From assembly GCA_015492435.1 (NCBI GenBank), contig WGFB01000013.1:1-55061 (forward strand): a DNA stretch of 55,061 nucleotides, given 5' to 3'. This document shows, piece by piece, positions 42,432-49,237 of the stretch. The number at the start of each line of letters is the position of its first letter. Position 1 is the first letter of the stretch. Under the pieces are notes generated by a model. It was given only the letters and a program-made list of their open reading frames with translations, did no database searches and was not told where the DNA came from. This stretch comes from Gammaproteobacteria bacterium (GTDB lineage: Bacteria; Pseudomonadota; Gammaproteobacteria; SZUA-140). The translations under genes were made by a program, and so were the position numbers.

Positions 42432-42833
42432 CTAGCGTTTCACTCCACATGGCGCATGGTACTCGAACAAGAACCTTTTATCCTGCCGGCTGCTCCGGTG
42501 GAAACTGGGGGAATTGGCCGGTTGCATGGCAGCGCGATGCATGGCGCAGCTCAATTGCATCGTGCCGTCCCTGGAGAGCGCGATACCACAGCCCTCGCCC
42601 TTTGCCCGGGACTGGCAACCATGCCCCAGCCACTGGAAAAGAAGGCGGGCAAATTCCCTTTCACCCTTTAGAAGTTGGCCATCCAGGATGATCCAGTCGA
42701 AGTCATCTACCTCCCTGTCCTCCTGGAGCAGCTGGCCACCGTCCCTGAACGCTTTCAACTCATAGGTGTTGTCGTTCAATGCGGACTGCAAGGATGAAAA
42801 CCGCCCCATGCGTCCCCCCAACAGAAGTTTCAT
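42432..42833 (-). CDS. degenerate receiver-like protein coupled to luxI
   Basis: A 133-residue protein. Its ATG overlaps the luxI stop by four bases (ATGA). The first 75 residues look to me like a CheY-type receiver: MKLLLGG in the place of the first strand, YELKAFRDGGQLL as strand-helix 2, and FDWIILDGQLLKGE with Asp51 in the place of the phosphoacceptor. The acidic pair after strand 1 is replaced by GGR, and the later Thr/Lys positions are not evident, so normal phosphorylation is doubtful. The Cys/His-containing tail (76-133) matches nothing known to me. The receiver likeness is weak and is my reading; it could be an unrelated protein. Confidence 0.6.
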   Translation of the reverse strand: MKLLLGGRMGRFSSLQSALNDNTYELKAFRDGGQLLQEDREVDDFDWIILDGQLLKGEREFARLLFQWLGHGCQSRAKGEGCGIALSRDGTMQLSCAMHRAAMQPANSPSFHRSSRQDKRFLFEYHAPCGVKR

Positions 42834-43453
42834 GCCGCCACCGGCAGTGATCTCGCCGCCTCGCGCGCCTTGAGAATGCACTCCTTCAATTGATCGTCGA
42901 CATCGATCCATACTGCCACGGACATCACCTTGCCCGTCCTCTGGGCCCTGCCATCACCGAAACGCCGCATGGGCATGCCGAGCTTCCTGAGCAGTCGCTC
43001 GAAGGAGATGCTGATGACAGTCACGTAGGCGCGCACCCCGTTTCTTTCCGCCAGATCGACCACCTTCCGAAACATGTCAAGGGTCAGGCCTCCGATGCCG
43101 CACAGGCCACGGTCATGGCAGTCGCAGTGACGGATTGCAAAACGGCTCACCTCCCACACCGCCGGGTCCCTGGGGGGCGCCTGTCCCCGCAACAGGAGAG
43201 GAAAGGTATCCTTGAGCATGTAGGGGCCCGTTGTCGGCAGAATACGCCAGCAACCCTCCACCGCGGCACCTTCCCTGACCACCATGTACAGGGGATTCAG
43301 ATCATCGTATCCATCCCGCTCCATGCCATGCTCCGATCTCACATCCCATCCCAGCCGTTCGCGGAATACCTGGTGTCTGAGCCGGAACATGCCTTCCAGG
43401 ATCTCCCTGTCTTCCGTCAGTTCCCTCCCCCGCGCCAGTATGATCTCGCTCAT
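42830..43453 (-). CDS. luxI: acyl-homoserine-lactone synthase, LuxI family
   Basis: A 207-residue LuxI-type GNAT-fold enzyme that joins an acyl chain from acyl-ACP (or acyl-CoA) to S-adenosylmethionine. The ten invariant positions can be traced: Arg26, Phe30 and Trp36 in LRHQVFRERLGW, Asp47 and Asp50 in DGYDD, Arg70 in GCWRILPT, and Glu101 and Arg104 in WEVSRFAI. The acyl-chain length cannot be read. GGGAGGT precedes the ATG by 8 nt. The lux box lies 67-86 bp upstream. Downstream genes overlap or nearly abut, giving a luxI-receiver-kinase operon. Confidence 0.93.
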   Translation of the reverse strand: MSEIILARGRELTEDREILEGMFRLRHQVFRERLGWDVRSEHGMERDGYDDLNPLYMVVREGAAVEGCWRILPTTGPYMLKDTFPLLLRGQAPPRDPAVWEVSRFAIRHCDCHDRGLCGIGGLTLDMFRKVVDLAERNGVRAYVTVISISFERLLRKLGMPMRRFGDGRAQRTGKVMSVAVWIDVDDQLKECILKAREAARSLPVAA

Positions 43454-43491
43454 CCCCTAGCACCTCCCTATGCATGTCAATATGGGGTGTA

Positions 43492-43539
43492 AGTAGACAA
43501 TGAAAGGGGGCGGAAGGAAAACTGTAAGATCTTACAGGG
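43492..43539 (-). promoter_or_regulatory. lux box and luxI promoter
   Basis: CTGTAAGATCTTACAG at 43522-43537 is a perfect 16-bp palindrome closely like known lux boxes. Read on the minus strand, a -10-like TCTACT (43497-43492) starts about 32 bp from the dyad centre, the position expected when the lux box overlaps -35. Positive feedback of LuxR-AHL on the luxI operon is inferred. Confidence 0.82.
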
Positions 43540-43673
43540 TCCGCCGTGGCATTTGCCTGGAGGAGGGCAAGACAGGCAGGGGCAGGGAGTGGATCGCGCC
43601 GCGCTCAGCACCAGTCCTCGGTCAGTTGCTGGATCACGGTTGAGAGGCCACGGACGCGCCTGCCAGATCTTCC

Positions 43674-44423
43674 CTAATTCAGTTGGGGCGCTATGAGCCC
43701 CGTGGAAATCGCCCTGGCAATCGCCTGCTGGCGGTTGACGACATTGAGTTTCTCGGCGGCATTCTGCACATGGAATATAACCGTGCGCTCCGAAATTTTG
43801 AGTATGCGCGCCGTCTCCCAGGTGGTCTTGCCTTCCGCGGCCCACAAGAGGCACTGTTTTTCCCGCTCTGTCAGGGAGATCTGCGATATGGGCAGGTGAT
43901 CCACCTGGGAGAAAAGCCTGCGCACGGCCTCGTGAAGATGCGCCGTGAAGAGCAAGGCATTGGGGCTCATGGCTTCGATGCGCGGCCCGGCCTTCTTGTG
44001 ATCGTCGGACGAGCCCAGGCTGAACATGGCCGATTCACCGCACGCGGTATGCACGGGGAAGCTGATGCCGCTCCTCAGGCCGTGATCGCGCGCCTCATCC
44101 ATGAACATCCTTGCCTGCTTGTCTTTTTTCTCCAGGGGGGCGACCTGTGACCAGTTGATGGGCAGGGAGCTGCGGGTACAGTGGGCCACGACAGGATCAA
44201 TGCACAAATAGTTTCTTTCCAGATAGCGCTCGCGCCATTTCTCGGGATAGCCGCTGACATAGATGAAGGAAGGCTGGGTCAGGGATGTCGGTATCCTGGC
44301 GCCATAGATGAAATGCTCGGACTCGGAAAAATGGCAGAAATCAGCGCAGACGCCATGGATTGCCTCTAAGGATCCCGCCCTGGACAGAGCGTCGATAAAG
44401 CCATTCAAAGATGTCTGCGCCAT
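43674..44423 (-). CDS. luxR: LuxR-family AHL-responsive regulator
   Basis: A 249-residue quorum-sensing regulator. The autoinducer domain (about 1-165) has the ligand-pocket residues Trp63, Tyr67, Asp76-Pro77 and Trp91 in the normal spacing, and the C-terminal GerE-type HTH reads LTEREKQCLLWAAEGKTTWE then ISERTVIFHVQNAAEKL. ATG 44423 follows GGAGAA; the frame is open 66 bp further. It is upstream of luxI in the same direction with a 220-bp gap that holds the lux box. Both parts of a LuxRI pair being adjacent supports cognate action. Confidence 0.92.
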   Translation of the reverse strand: MAQTSLNGFIDALSRAGSLEAIHGVCADFCHFSESEHFIYGARIPTSLTQPSFIYVSGYPEKWRERYLERNYLCIDPVVAHCTRSSLPINWSQVAPLEKKDKQARMFMDEARDHGLRSGISFPVHTACGESAMFSLGSSDDHKKAGPRIEAMSPNALLFTAHLHEAVRRLFSQVDHLPISQISLTEREKQCLLWAAEGKTTWETARILKISERTVIFHVQNAAEKLNVVNRQQAIARAISTGLIAPQLN

Positions 44424-44686
44424 GCTCGGCTTCTCCGGATTAGGGCACAGTACTGTTTCTTCCCAAAACATGCCGTGCCGCCCGATCACACGTCGTCCGG
44501 CTTTCCCTGACCTGGATCAGTCAATACTAATAACCCGGCCGCGATGAAACATCAAGCCCCGTGATTCTGACCGATACGGGCTCATTTGCAACTTGCCGGC
44601 ATTTCGATTCCCCACACACCCGAAGAACATAGGAATTTTCCGATTCACCAGCGCCACGATATCCGCGGTGCCTGCGCATTGGTATT

Positions 44687-44715
44687 TTGACATATCAAAA
44701 AGGGTAGCGTAGATT
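44687..44715 (+). promoter_or_regulatory. sigma-70 promoter upstream of the DUF4442 gene
   Basis: TTGACA (44687-44692), a 17-bp spacer and TAGATT (44710-44715) form the best promoter in the gap 44424-45043. An inverted repeat TTTTGA-CATA-TCAAAA (44685-44700) covers the -35 element and could be an operator. The expected start near 44722 is right before the MITE at 44727. Confidence 0.6.
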
Positions 44716-44726
44716 CACGTCATCAA

Positions 44727-44887
44727 CCCGCATTTCTCACCAGGATGGCGGGATGATCGCGTAGAGGATTGGATTCACAAAGGATTTTAGGAAGGAGCGG
44801 AATACCCGTGTGTATTTCCGGCTGAGTAAAATCCTTTGTGGATTCAAGAATCAAGCGAGGGGCCGTCATCCTGGTGAGAAATGCGGG
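44727..44887. mobile_element. MITE-like element, family B
   Basis: A 161-bp element with perfect 21-bp inverted ends beginning CCCGCATTTCTCACCAGG. Inner segments also pair (GATTCACAAAGGATTTTA against TAAAATCCTTTGTGGATTC, and CGGAATAC against GTATTTCCG), so the whole element folds as one hairpin. TCAA flanks both sides (44723-44726, 44888-44891) as a 4-bp target duplication. It encodes no protein. Confidence 0.85.
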
Positions 44888-44915
44888 TCAACCCGGCACC
44901 AGAAGGAAGCCACCC

Positions 44916-45041
44916 ATGCGGCTCCGGACCGTCATAGTGATCCTGATCATAGCGGCTCCAGCGTGGCCGGCCAGGCTCTGGAAGGCACGCAGCCCAAGCG
45001 GATCAGCCTGTACTTTCTGTACGATGGGGTGGACGGGCTGA
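44916..45041 (+). pseudogene. signal-peptide-coding fragment, probably frameshifted
   Basis: ATG 44916 has a good AAGGAA site and encodes MRLRTVIVILIIAA, a signal-peptide-like start, ending at a TGA at 45039 after 41 codons. From about 44958, coding-like codons with strong GC at third positions continue in a different frame (SVAGQALEGTQPKRISLYF and on), which runs into the DUF4442 gene. Restoring one base near 44955-44960 would join signal and continuation. It may be the remains of a secreted-protein gene, or a sequencing error. Confidence 0.4.
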
Positions 45042-45043
45042 GG

Positions 45044-45529
45044 ATGGGTGAAAAAATCCCTGATCTCCTCGCCACTTGGCGGATGTGCCAGCGCCTGCCC
45101 GCCGGAAAATGGCTGTTCAGCCGCCTGCTGGGCCGGCGCGTGCCCTACTCGGGCAGCATCTCCCCGCTCATTACGGCCCTGCGACCCGGCTACGCGCGGG
45201 TGGAACTGCGCGACCGGCGCGCGGTGCGCAATCATCTCGATTCCATTCATGCCATTGCCCTGGCGAACCTGGGGGAAATCGCCAGCGGCCTGGCGCTGCT
45301 CTGCAGCCTGCCCGCCCATGTCCGCGGCATCGTAACCCATATCTCCATCGACTACCTCAAAAAGGCCCGCGGCCGCCTCGTGGCGGAGAGCCGGGTAACA
45401 TTGCCCGAAGTGAACGGCGACCTCCAACATCGGGTACGGGCCGACATCCGCGATCAATCAGGAGAAGTGGTCGCCCGCATCGAGGTGAGCTGGCAACTGG
45501 GCCTGAAAACCTTGGGAACCTCTGATTAA
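45044..45529 (+). CDS. DUF4442 hotdog-fold protein, C-terminus rewritten by a MITE
   Basis: A 161-residue protein of the DUF4442 (YiiD C-terminal-like, hotdog thioesterase) family. Recognised segments are LLGRRVPYSGSISPLITALR, RNHLDSIHAIALANLGEIAS and HISIDYLKKARGRLVAES. ATG 45044 (MGEKIPDLLATWRM) fits the family start; coding character continues upstream in the same frame. The last four codons (GTSD) and TAA come from the MITE that begins at 45515. Without the insertion the frame would continue as HEDL and stop at 45690-45692. The substrate is unknown; acyl-CoA or acyl-ACP thioesterase activity is a family-level guess. Confidence 0.8.
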   Translation: MGEKIPDLLATWRMCQRLPAGKWLFSRLLGRRVPYSGSISPLITALRPGYARVELRDRRAVRNHLDSIHAIALANLGEIASGLALLCSLPAHVRGIVTHISIDYLKKARGRLVAESRVTLPEVNGDLQHRVRADIRDQSGEVVARIEVSWQLGLKTLGTSD

Positions 45530-45673
45530 TTCTGGACCGGATGGATGGCGAGATGAAATGTTCCGGATCAAGGCGAAAAGCGCAGGCAATCGCATGCTAT
45601 TGCCAAGATTTTCAACGCAGAGCCGGGACATTTCAGCCGCCAGACGCCGGTTCATGAATTGATCAGAGGTTCC
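45515..45673. mobile_element. MITE-like element, family A, copy 2
   Basis: 159 bp, inverse orientation to the copy at 39059. Ends are GGAACCTCTGATTAATTC and GAATTGATCAGAGGTTCC. CTTG flanks it on both sides (45511-45514, 45674-45677) as a 4-bp target duplication. It is inserted in the last codons of the DUF4442 gene and just upstream of the flavin oxidoreductase gene, which it may have separated from its operon partner. Confidence 0.87.
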
Positions 45674-45705
45674 CTTGCATGAGGACCTGTAAAAACCGCG
45701 CTGAT

Positions 45706-46707
45706 ATGGATACCCGGCTGCTGGAACATGCCCGTATCGAGGCGCCCCTGTTGTGCGGGGCCATGTATCCCTGCAGCAATCCCGAGCTGGTGGCGGCCGT
45801 CTCGGAGGCGGGCGCCATGGGCATCGTGCAGCCCATCTCCCTGACTTACGTGCACGGTTACGACTTCCGCGCGGGCCTGCGCTACATCCGCTCCCTGACG
45901 GACAAGCCCATCGGCATGAACGCCCTCATCGAAAGGTCGTCACGGCGCTATCACCAGCGCATGGAACAGTGGGTCGATATCGCCCTGGAAGAGGGGGTGC
46001 GCTTCTTCGTCACCTCCCTGGGCAATCCGCGCTGGGTCGTGGACCGCGTGCATGCCACCGGCGGCCGCGTCTACCACGATGTCACGGAATACAAGTGGGC
46101 CGAGAAGGGACGGGATGCGGGCGTGGACGGGCTGATTGCCGTCAACAATCAGGCAGGCGGACACCTGGGAAACCTCGATGCCGCGGCCTTGCACGAGGCG
46201 CTGTCCGGCATGGGCCTGCCCCTGGTCTGCGCCGGGGGTATCGCCACACCCCGCCAGTTCGCCGCCGCCCTGGCCATGGGATACTGTGGCGTGCAGATGG
46301 GCACACGCTTCATCGCCACCCGGGAATGCCGGGCCAGCGACGCCTACAAACAGGCCATCATCCAGGCGCAAGAGGATGACATCGTCACCACGGAACGTAT
46401 TACCGGCGTGCCCGTCTCCGTCATCCGCACGCCCTATATCGAGCGCCTGGGCACCCGCGCCGGCCCGCTGGGCCGCTGGATGCTGCGCGGCAGGCACAGC
46501 AAGCATCTCATGCGGACGCTTTATGCGCTGAATTCCCTATGGCGGTTGAAGCGCTCACTCATGCAGGAGGACAAGGCCGGCGACTACTGGCAGGCCGGCA
46601 AGAGCGCCGGGGCCATTCATGAAATAAGATCCGCGTCCGTCATCGTGCGCGAGTTCGCCCTGGCGCTATCGAGGCTGGACGCGGGAGGCGACATTGGCGC
46701 GCCCTAG
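45706..46707 (+). CDS. nitronate monooxygenase-like flavin oxidoreductase
   Basis: A 333-residue FMN TIM-barrel protein of the 2-nitropropane dioxygenase/YrpB group. Motifs: APLLCGAMYPCSNPELVAAV at the N-terminus, VNNQAGGHLG near residue 146, VCAGGIATPRQFAAALAMGY and VQMGTRFIATRECRA for FMN phosphate. The true substrate is unknown; members include nitronate monooxygenases and enoyl-ACP reductases (FabK). ATG 45706 is preferred to ATG 45679, which lies 6 bp past the MITE. The final 13 bases run antisense into the 3' end of the tRNA-Arg gene. Confidence 0.87.
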   Translation: MDTRLLEHARIEAPLLCGAMYPCSNPELVAAVSEAGAMGIVQPISLTYVHGYDFRAGLRYIRSLTDKPIGMNALIERSSRRYHQRMEQWVDIALEEGVRFFVTSLGNPRWVVDRVHATGGRVYHDVTEYKWAEKGRDAGVDGLIAVNNQAGGHLGNLDAAALHEALSGMGLPLVCAGGIATPRQFAAALAMGYCGVQMGTRFIATRECRASDAYKQAIIQAQEDDIVTTERITGVPVSVIRTPYIERLGTRAGPLGRWMLRGRHSKHLMRTLYALNSLWRLKRSLMQEDKAGDYWQAGKSAGAIHEIRSASVIVREFALALSRLDAGGDIGAP

Positions 46708-46771
46708 AGGATTCGAACCTCTGACCTTTGGAATCGGAATCCAACGCTCTATCCAGCTGAGCTAAGGGCGC
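46695..46771 (-). tRNA. tRNA-Arg, anticodon CCG
   Basis: 77 nt on the minus strand. The acceptor arms GCGCCCT and AGGGCGC pair; the D-arm is GCTC-AGCTGGATA-GAGC; the anticodon arm is TTGGA-TTCCGAT-TCCAA giving CCG; the T-arm is AGAGG-TTCGAAT-CCTCT. The 3' CCA is encoded (46697-46695). It reads CGG arginine codons. It lies between the oxidoreductase gene and the sucrose operon end. Confidence 0.97.
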
Positions 46772-46849
46772 ATGCGTGAGGATTTTCGAGCCGGTATCGA
46801 ACGCCTAATCTACCAGAATCGGATGGTATTTTGTACGGCCGCGGCTAAT

Positions 46850-49234
46850 TTAGGGGATTTTCTCCGCCAGGGGACGATATTGCAGGGCGTAGAACATCTC
46901 CAGGTAGCGGCGCGTCTCCTCGCGCTCCAGGTTGGTGACATAGTTCCAGAAGCCGTAGATGCGGGACAGGGTCATCATGCGCTCGGCATACAGGTCCCAG
47001 GTGTAGCGCTGGCGTATGCGCTCCAGGGCGTTGTCGGAGATTTGCTCCCAGTATTGGGGTGATTCCGCCACGCGGGCAAAGAAATCGGCCATGAGCTGCG
47101 CGGCCTGTTCGCCATGATTGGGCTCGATGTGAAATCCCGAGACGCCATTCTCGATAATCTCCAGGGGCCCGCCGTAGCGGGTGGCGAATGTCGGCAGGCC
47201 GCTGCTCATGGCCTCGATCACCGTCAGGCCAAAGGCCTCGAAAAGCGCCGGCTGCACGAAGGCGCCGCGGTGATCGGCAATATAGCGATAGAGTTCGCCG
47301 GCCATGTTCTTCTCCAGTTGCACGCCCAGCCAGCGCACCTGGCCGTCCAGCTCGTAACGGTCCATCAGCTCGTGCATGCGGGCGATCTGCTCCCGTTCCT
47401 CGCGGTCACCCGAGAGTCCGGCATCCACATGACCGGCCACCAGCACCAGGTTGGCGGCCTCCCGCAGCTGCGGACACTGACCGTACCATTCCACCAGGCC
47501 GGTAATGTTTTTGATGTGGTCGAGGCGCGCCATGGAGAACAGCAGGGGCTTGTCACGGTCCTGCAGTACGCCGCGCGCATCCGGCCCCTGGTGGCTGCCG
47601 AACACGATGTTCTCCAGTTCGCTGTGCAGGGCGGTCAGGCGCCGCTCCCTGTCACTATAGGAAAAATAGATCTCCGGGTTGGCACCCGGAGAAACGATGT
47701 TGAACTTGGGATCGAACATCTCGATGCCATTGACCACCCGGTAGAGTTCCGGCATGGTGAAGGCGCTGTAGCTCTCGTACTGCCCCACGCTCTCGCTGTT
47801 GCCAACAATCTCCTGGTAGGTGCTCGTGATGATGAAATCGGCGGCATTCATGGCAATGAGATCGGCCGTGAACTGGCACGAGAAATGGTATTGCGCCTCA
47901 TTGTCCTTCCAGTAGAGATCGGACATGAGGTATTTGGTTTTCTCCAGGGCATGGGCAATATTGCACTGGGTGACGTGCAGGCTGTGGGCCAGCAGGGTGG
48001 CGACCAGATTGCCATCGGAATAATTGCCCACGATGAGATCGGGGCGGCCCGACAGCTCGGCCAGCACCTCGCGCTCCGCGTCCTCGGCAAAACGCTCCAG
48101 GAAGGGCCAGATCTCGAAGCGGGAGATCCATTGCGGCACCACCTCCCCCTCGGGCGTGCGGAAGGGCACGCGCAGGATGCGCGCCGACTCGGTGCCCACG
48201 ATGGCCTCGATGCGCTGGTCGCAGGTGGTGTTGCCCGCCTCGGGGATGAGGCGCGTCACCACCAGGATCTGCGGATCGATCTCCAGCCCCTGCTCTGTCA
48301 GGCGCTTGCGCATCTCCTTCTCCAGGGCGCGCACCTGGTCCAGGATATAGACCACCTGCCCCCCGGTATCCGGCAGGCCAAGCACGTTGTCCTGGGCGAA
48401 GTAGCCATGAGGGGAGAGAATGACCAGATTGAAAATCATGGGAATGCGGCTCAGGAAACGCTCCAGATTGCCGGGATCGGGCGCCTCCAGGATGTCCGTG
48501 AGCAGGGACATGGTATCGCGGATACGCGCCACCGTCGCCCCCCAGCCGGGCTCGAACCCCAGGGACTGCAGGGAGTGCCCCACCTCGGACCACCCCTCCG
48601 CCGTATCCCGCGCCGCCAGAAAATCATCGGCCTGGCGCAGGCGCTTGCGCAGCTCGGAGACGCTGCCGATGCGGTCATTGAGCATCAACTGCTGTCCCTG
48701 ATATTGATGGACGGTGAGGAAATCCAGGATATGCTGTCCCCCCGACCCCAGTTCCTGGAACAATTGGCTGGAGAGGCGCCGGTTGAGGAATTCCACCCCG
48801 CGCCCGATGGAACGGGACTCGCGCAGCTTGGGGAACTCACGGCTGAAGGGGCCGATATCGAATTCGAGTATGAGATTGCTGTGTGGCCTGCCACTGTCCA
48901 CCAGGCTTTCCTTGCAGGCAAAGTATTGCGAGGTGGAAATGGTTTCAACCTGCAGGGATTCGGCATGGATGCGCAGGTATTTCCAGCGTGCGATATAGGG
49001 CCGCACGGCCAGATAGATCCATGGCGACCTGATGGCGGCTTCCTGGACGGCGCGCAGTGTCTTGCAGAAAGGCGATTCCTGGAAACCAGGATCTTGCGCT
49101 TCGCAACAGTAACTTTCCAGCTCGTCGCTGATCTCCGAGCGCAGCAGAAAAGGCTTGCCCACGCCCGCCAGGCGGCGCAGGAAGGTGAAGCAGGTATCGC
49201 GGTTTTCTTTCAGGTATTCTTGTAGTTCTTGCAT
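46850..49234 (-). CDS. sus: sucrose synthase
   Basis: A 794-residue GT4 enzyme catalysing the reversible reaction NDP-glucose + fructose = sucrose + NDP. The N-terminal regulatory half (about 1-260) matches bacterial and plant sucrose synthases; the catalytic half has [50 protein letters not shown] and the E-x7-E motif in [15 protein letters not shown]. It starts 3 nt after the sucrose-phosphate synthase stop. The gene is third in an operon with fructokinase, so sucrose can be both made and broken down here. Confidence 0.94.
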   Translation of the reverse strand: MQELQEYLKENRDTCFTFLRRLAGVGKPFLLRSEISDELESYCCEAQDPGFQESPFCKTLRAVQEAAIRSPWIYLAVRPYIARWKYLRIHAESLQVETISTSQYFACKESLVDSGRPHSNLILEFDIGPFSREFPKLRESRSIGRGVEFLNRRLSSQLFQELGSGGQHILDFLTVHQYQGQQLMLNDRIGSVSELRKRLRQADDFLAARDTAEGWSEVGHSLQSLGFEPGWGATVARIRDTMSLLTDILEAPDPGNLERFLSRIPMIFNLVILSPHGYFAQDNVLGLPDTGGQVVYILDQVRALEKEMRKRLTEQGLEIDPQILVVTRLIPEAGNTTCDQRIEAIVGTESARILRVPFRTPEGEVVPQWISRFEIWPFLERFAEDAEREVLAELSGRPDLIVGNYSDGNLVATLLAHSLHVTQCNIAHALEKTKYLMSDLYWKDNEAQYHFSCQFTADLIAMNAADFIITSTYQEIVGNSESVGQYESYSAFTMPELYRVVNGIEMFDPKFNIVSPGANPEIYFSYSDRERRLTALHSELENIVFGSHQGPDARGVLQDRDKPLLFSMARLDHIKNITGLVEWYGQCPQLREAANLVLVAGHVDAGLSGDREEREQIARMHELMDRYELDGQVRWLGVQLEKNMAGELYRYIADHRGAFVQPALFEAFGLTVIEAMSSGLPTFATRYGGPLEIIENGVSGFHIEPNHGEQAAQLMADFFARVAESPQYWEQISDNALERIRQRYTWDLYAERMMTLSRIYGFWNYVTNLEREETRRYLEMFYALQYRPLAEKIP

Positions 49235-49237
49235 GGT

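Noticed and set aside
44810..45043. DUF4442 start at 44810
   Set aside because: That ATG lies inside the family B MITE, and homology begins at 45044.
46772..46849. Specific tRNA-Arg promoter
   Set aside because: No convincing -35/-10 pair could be chosen in this short gap.
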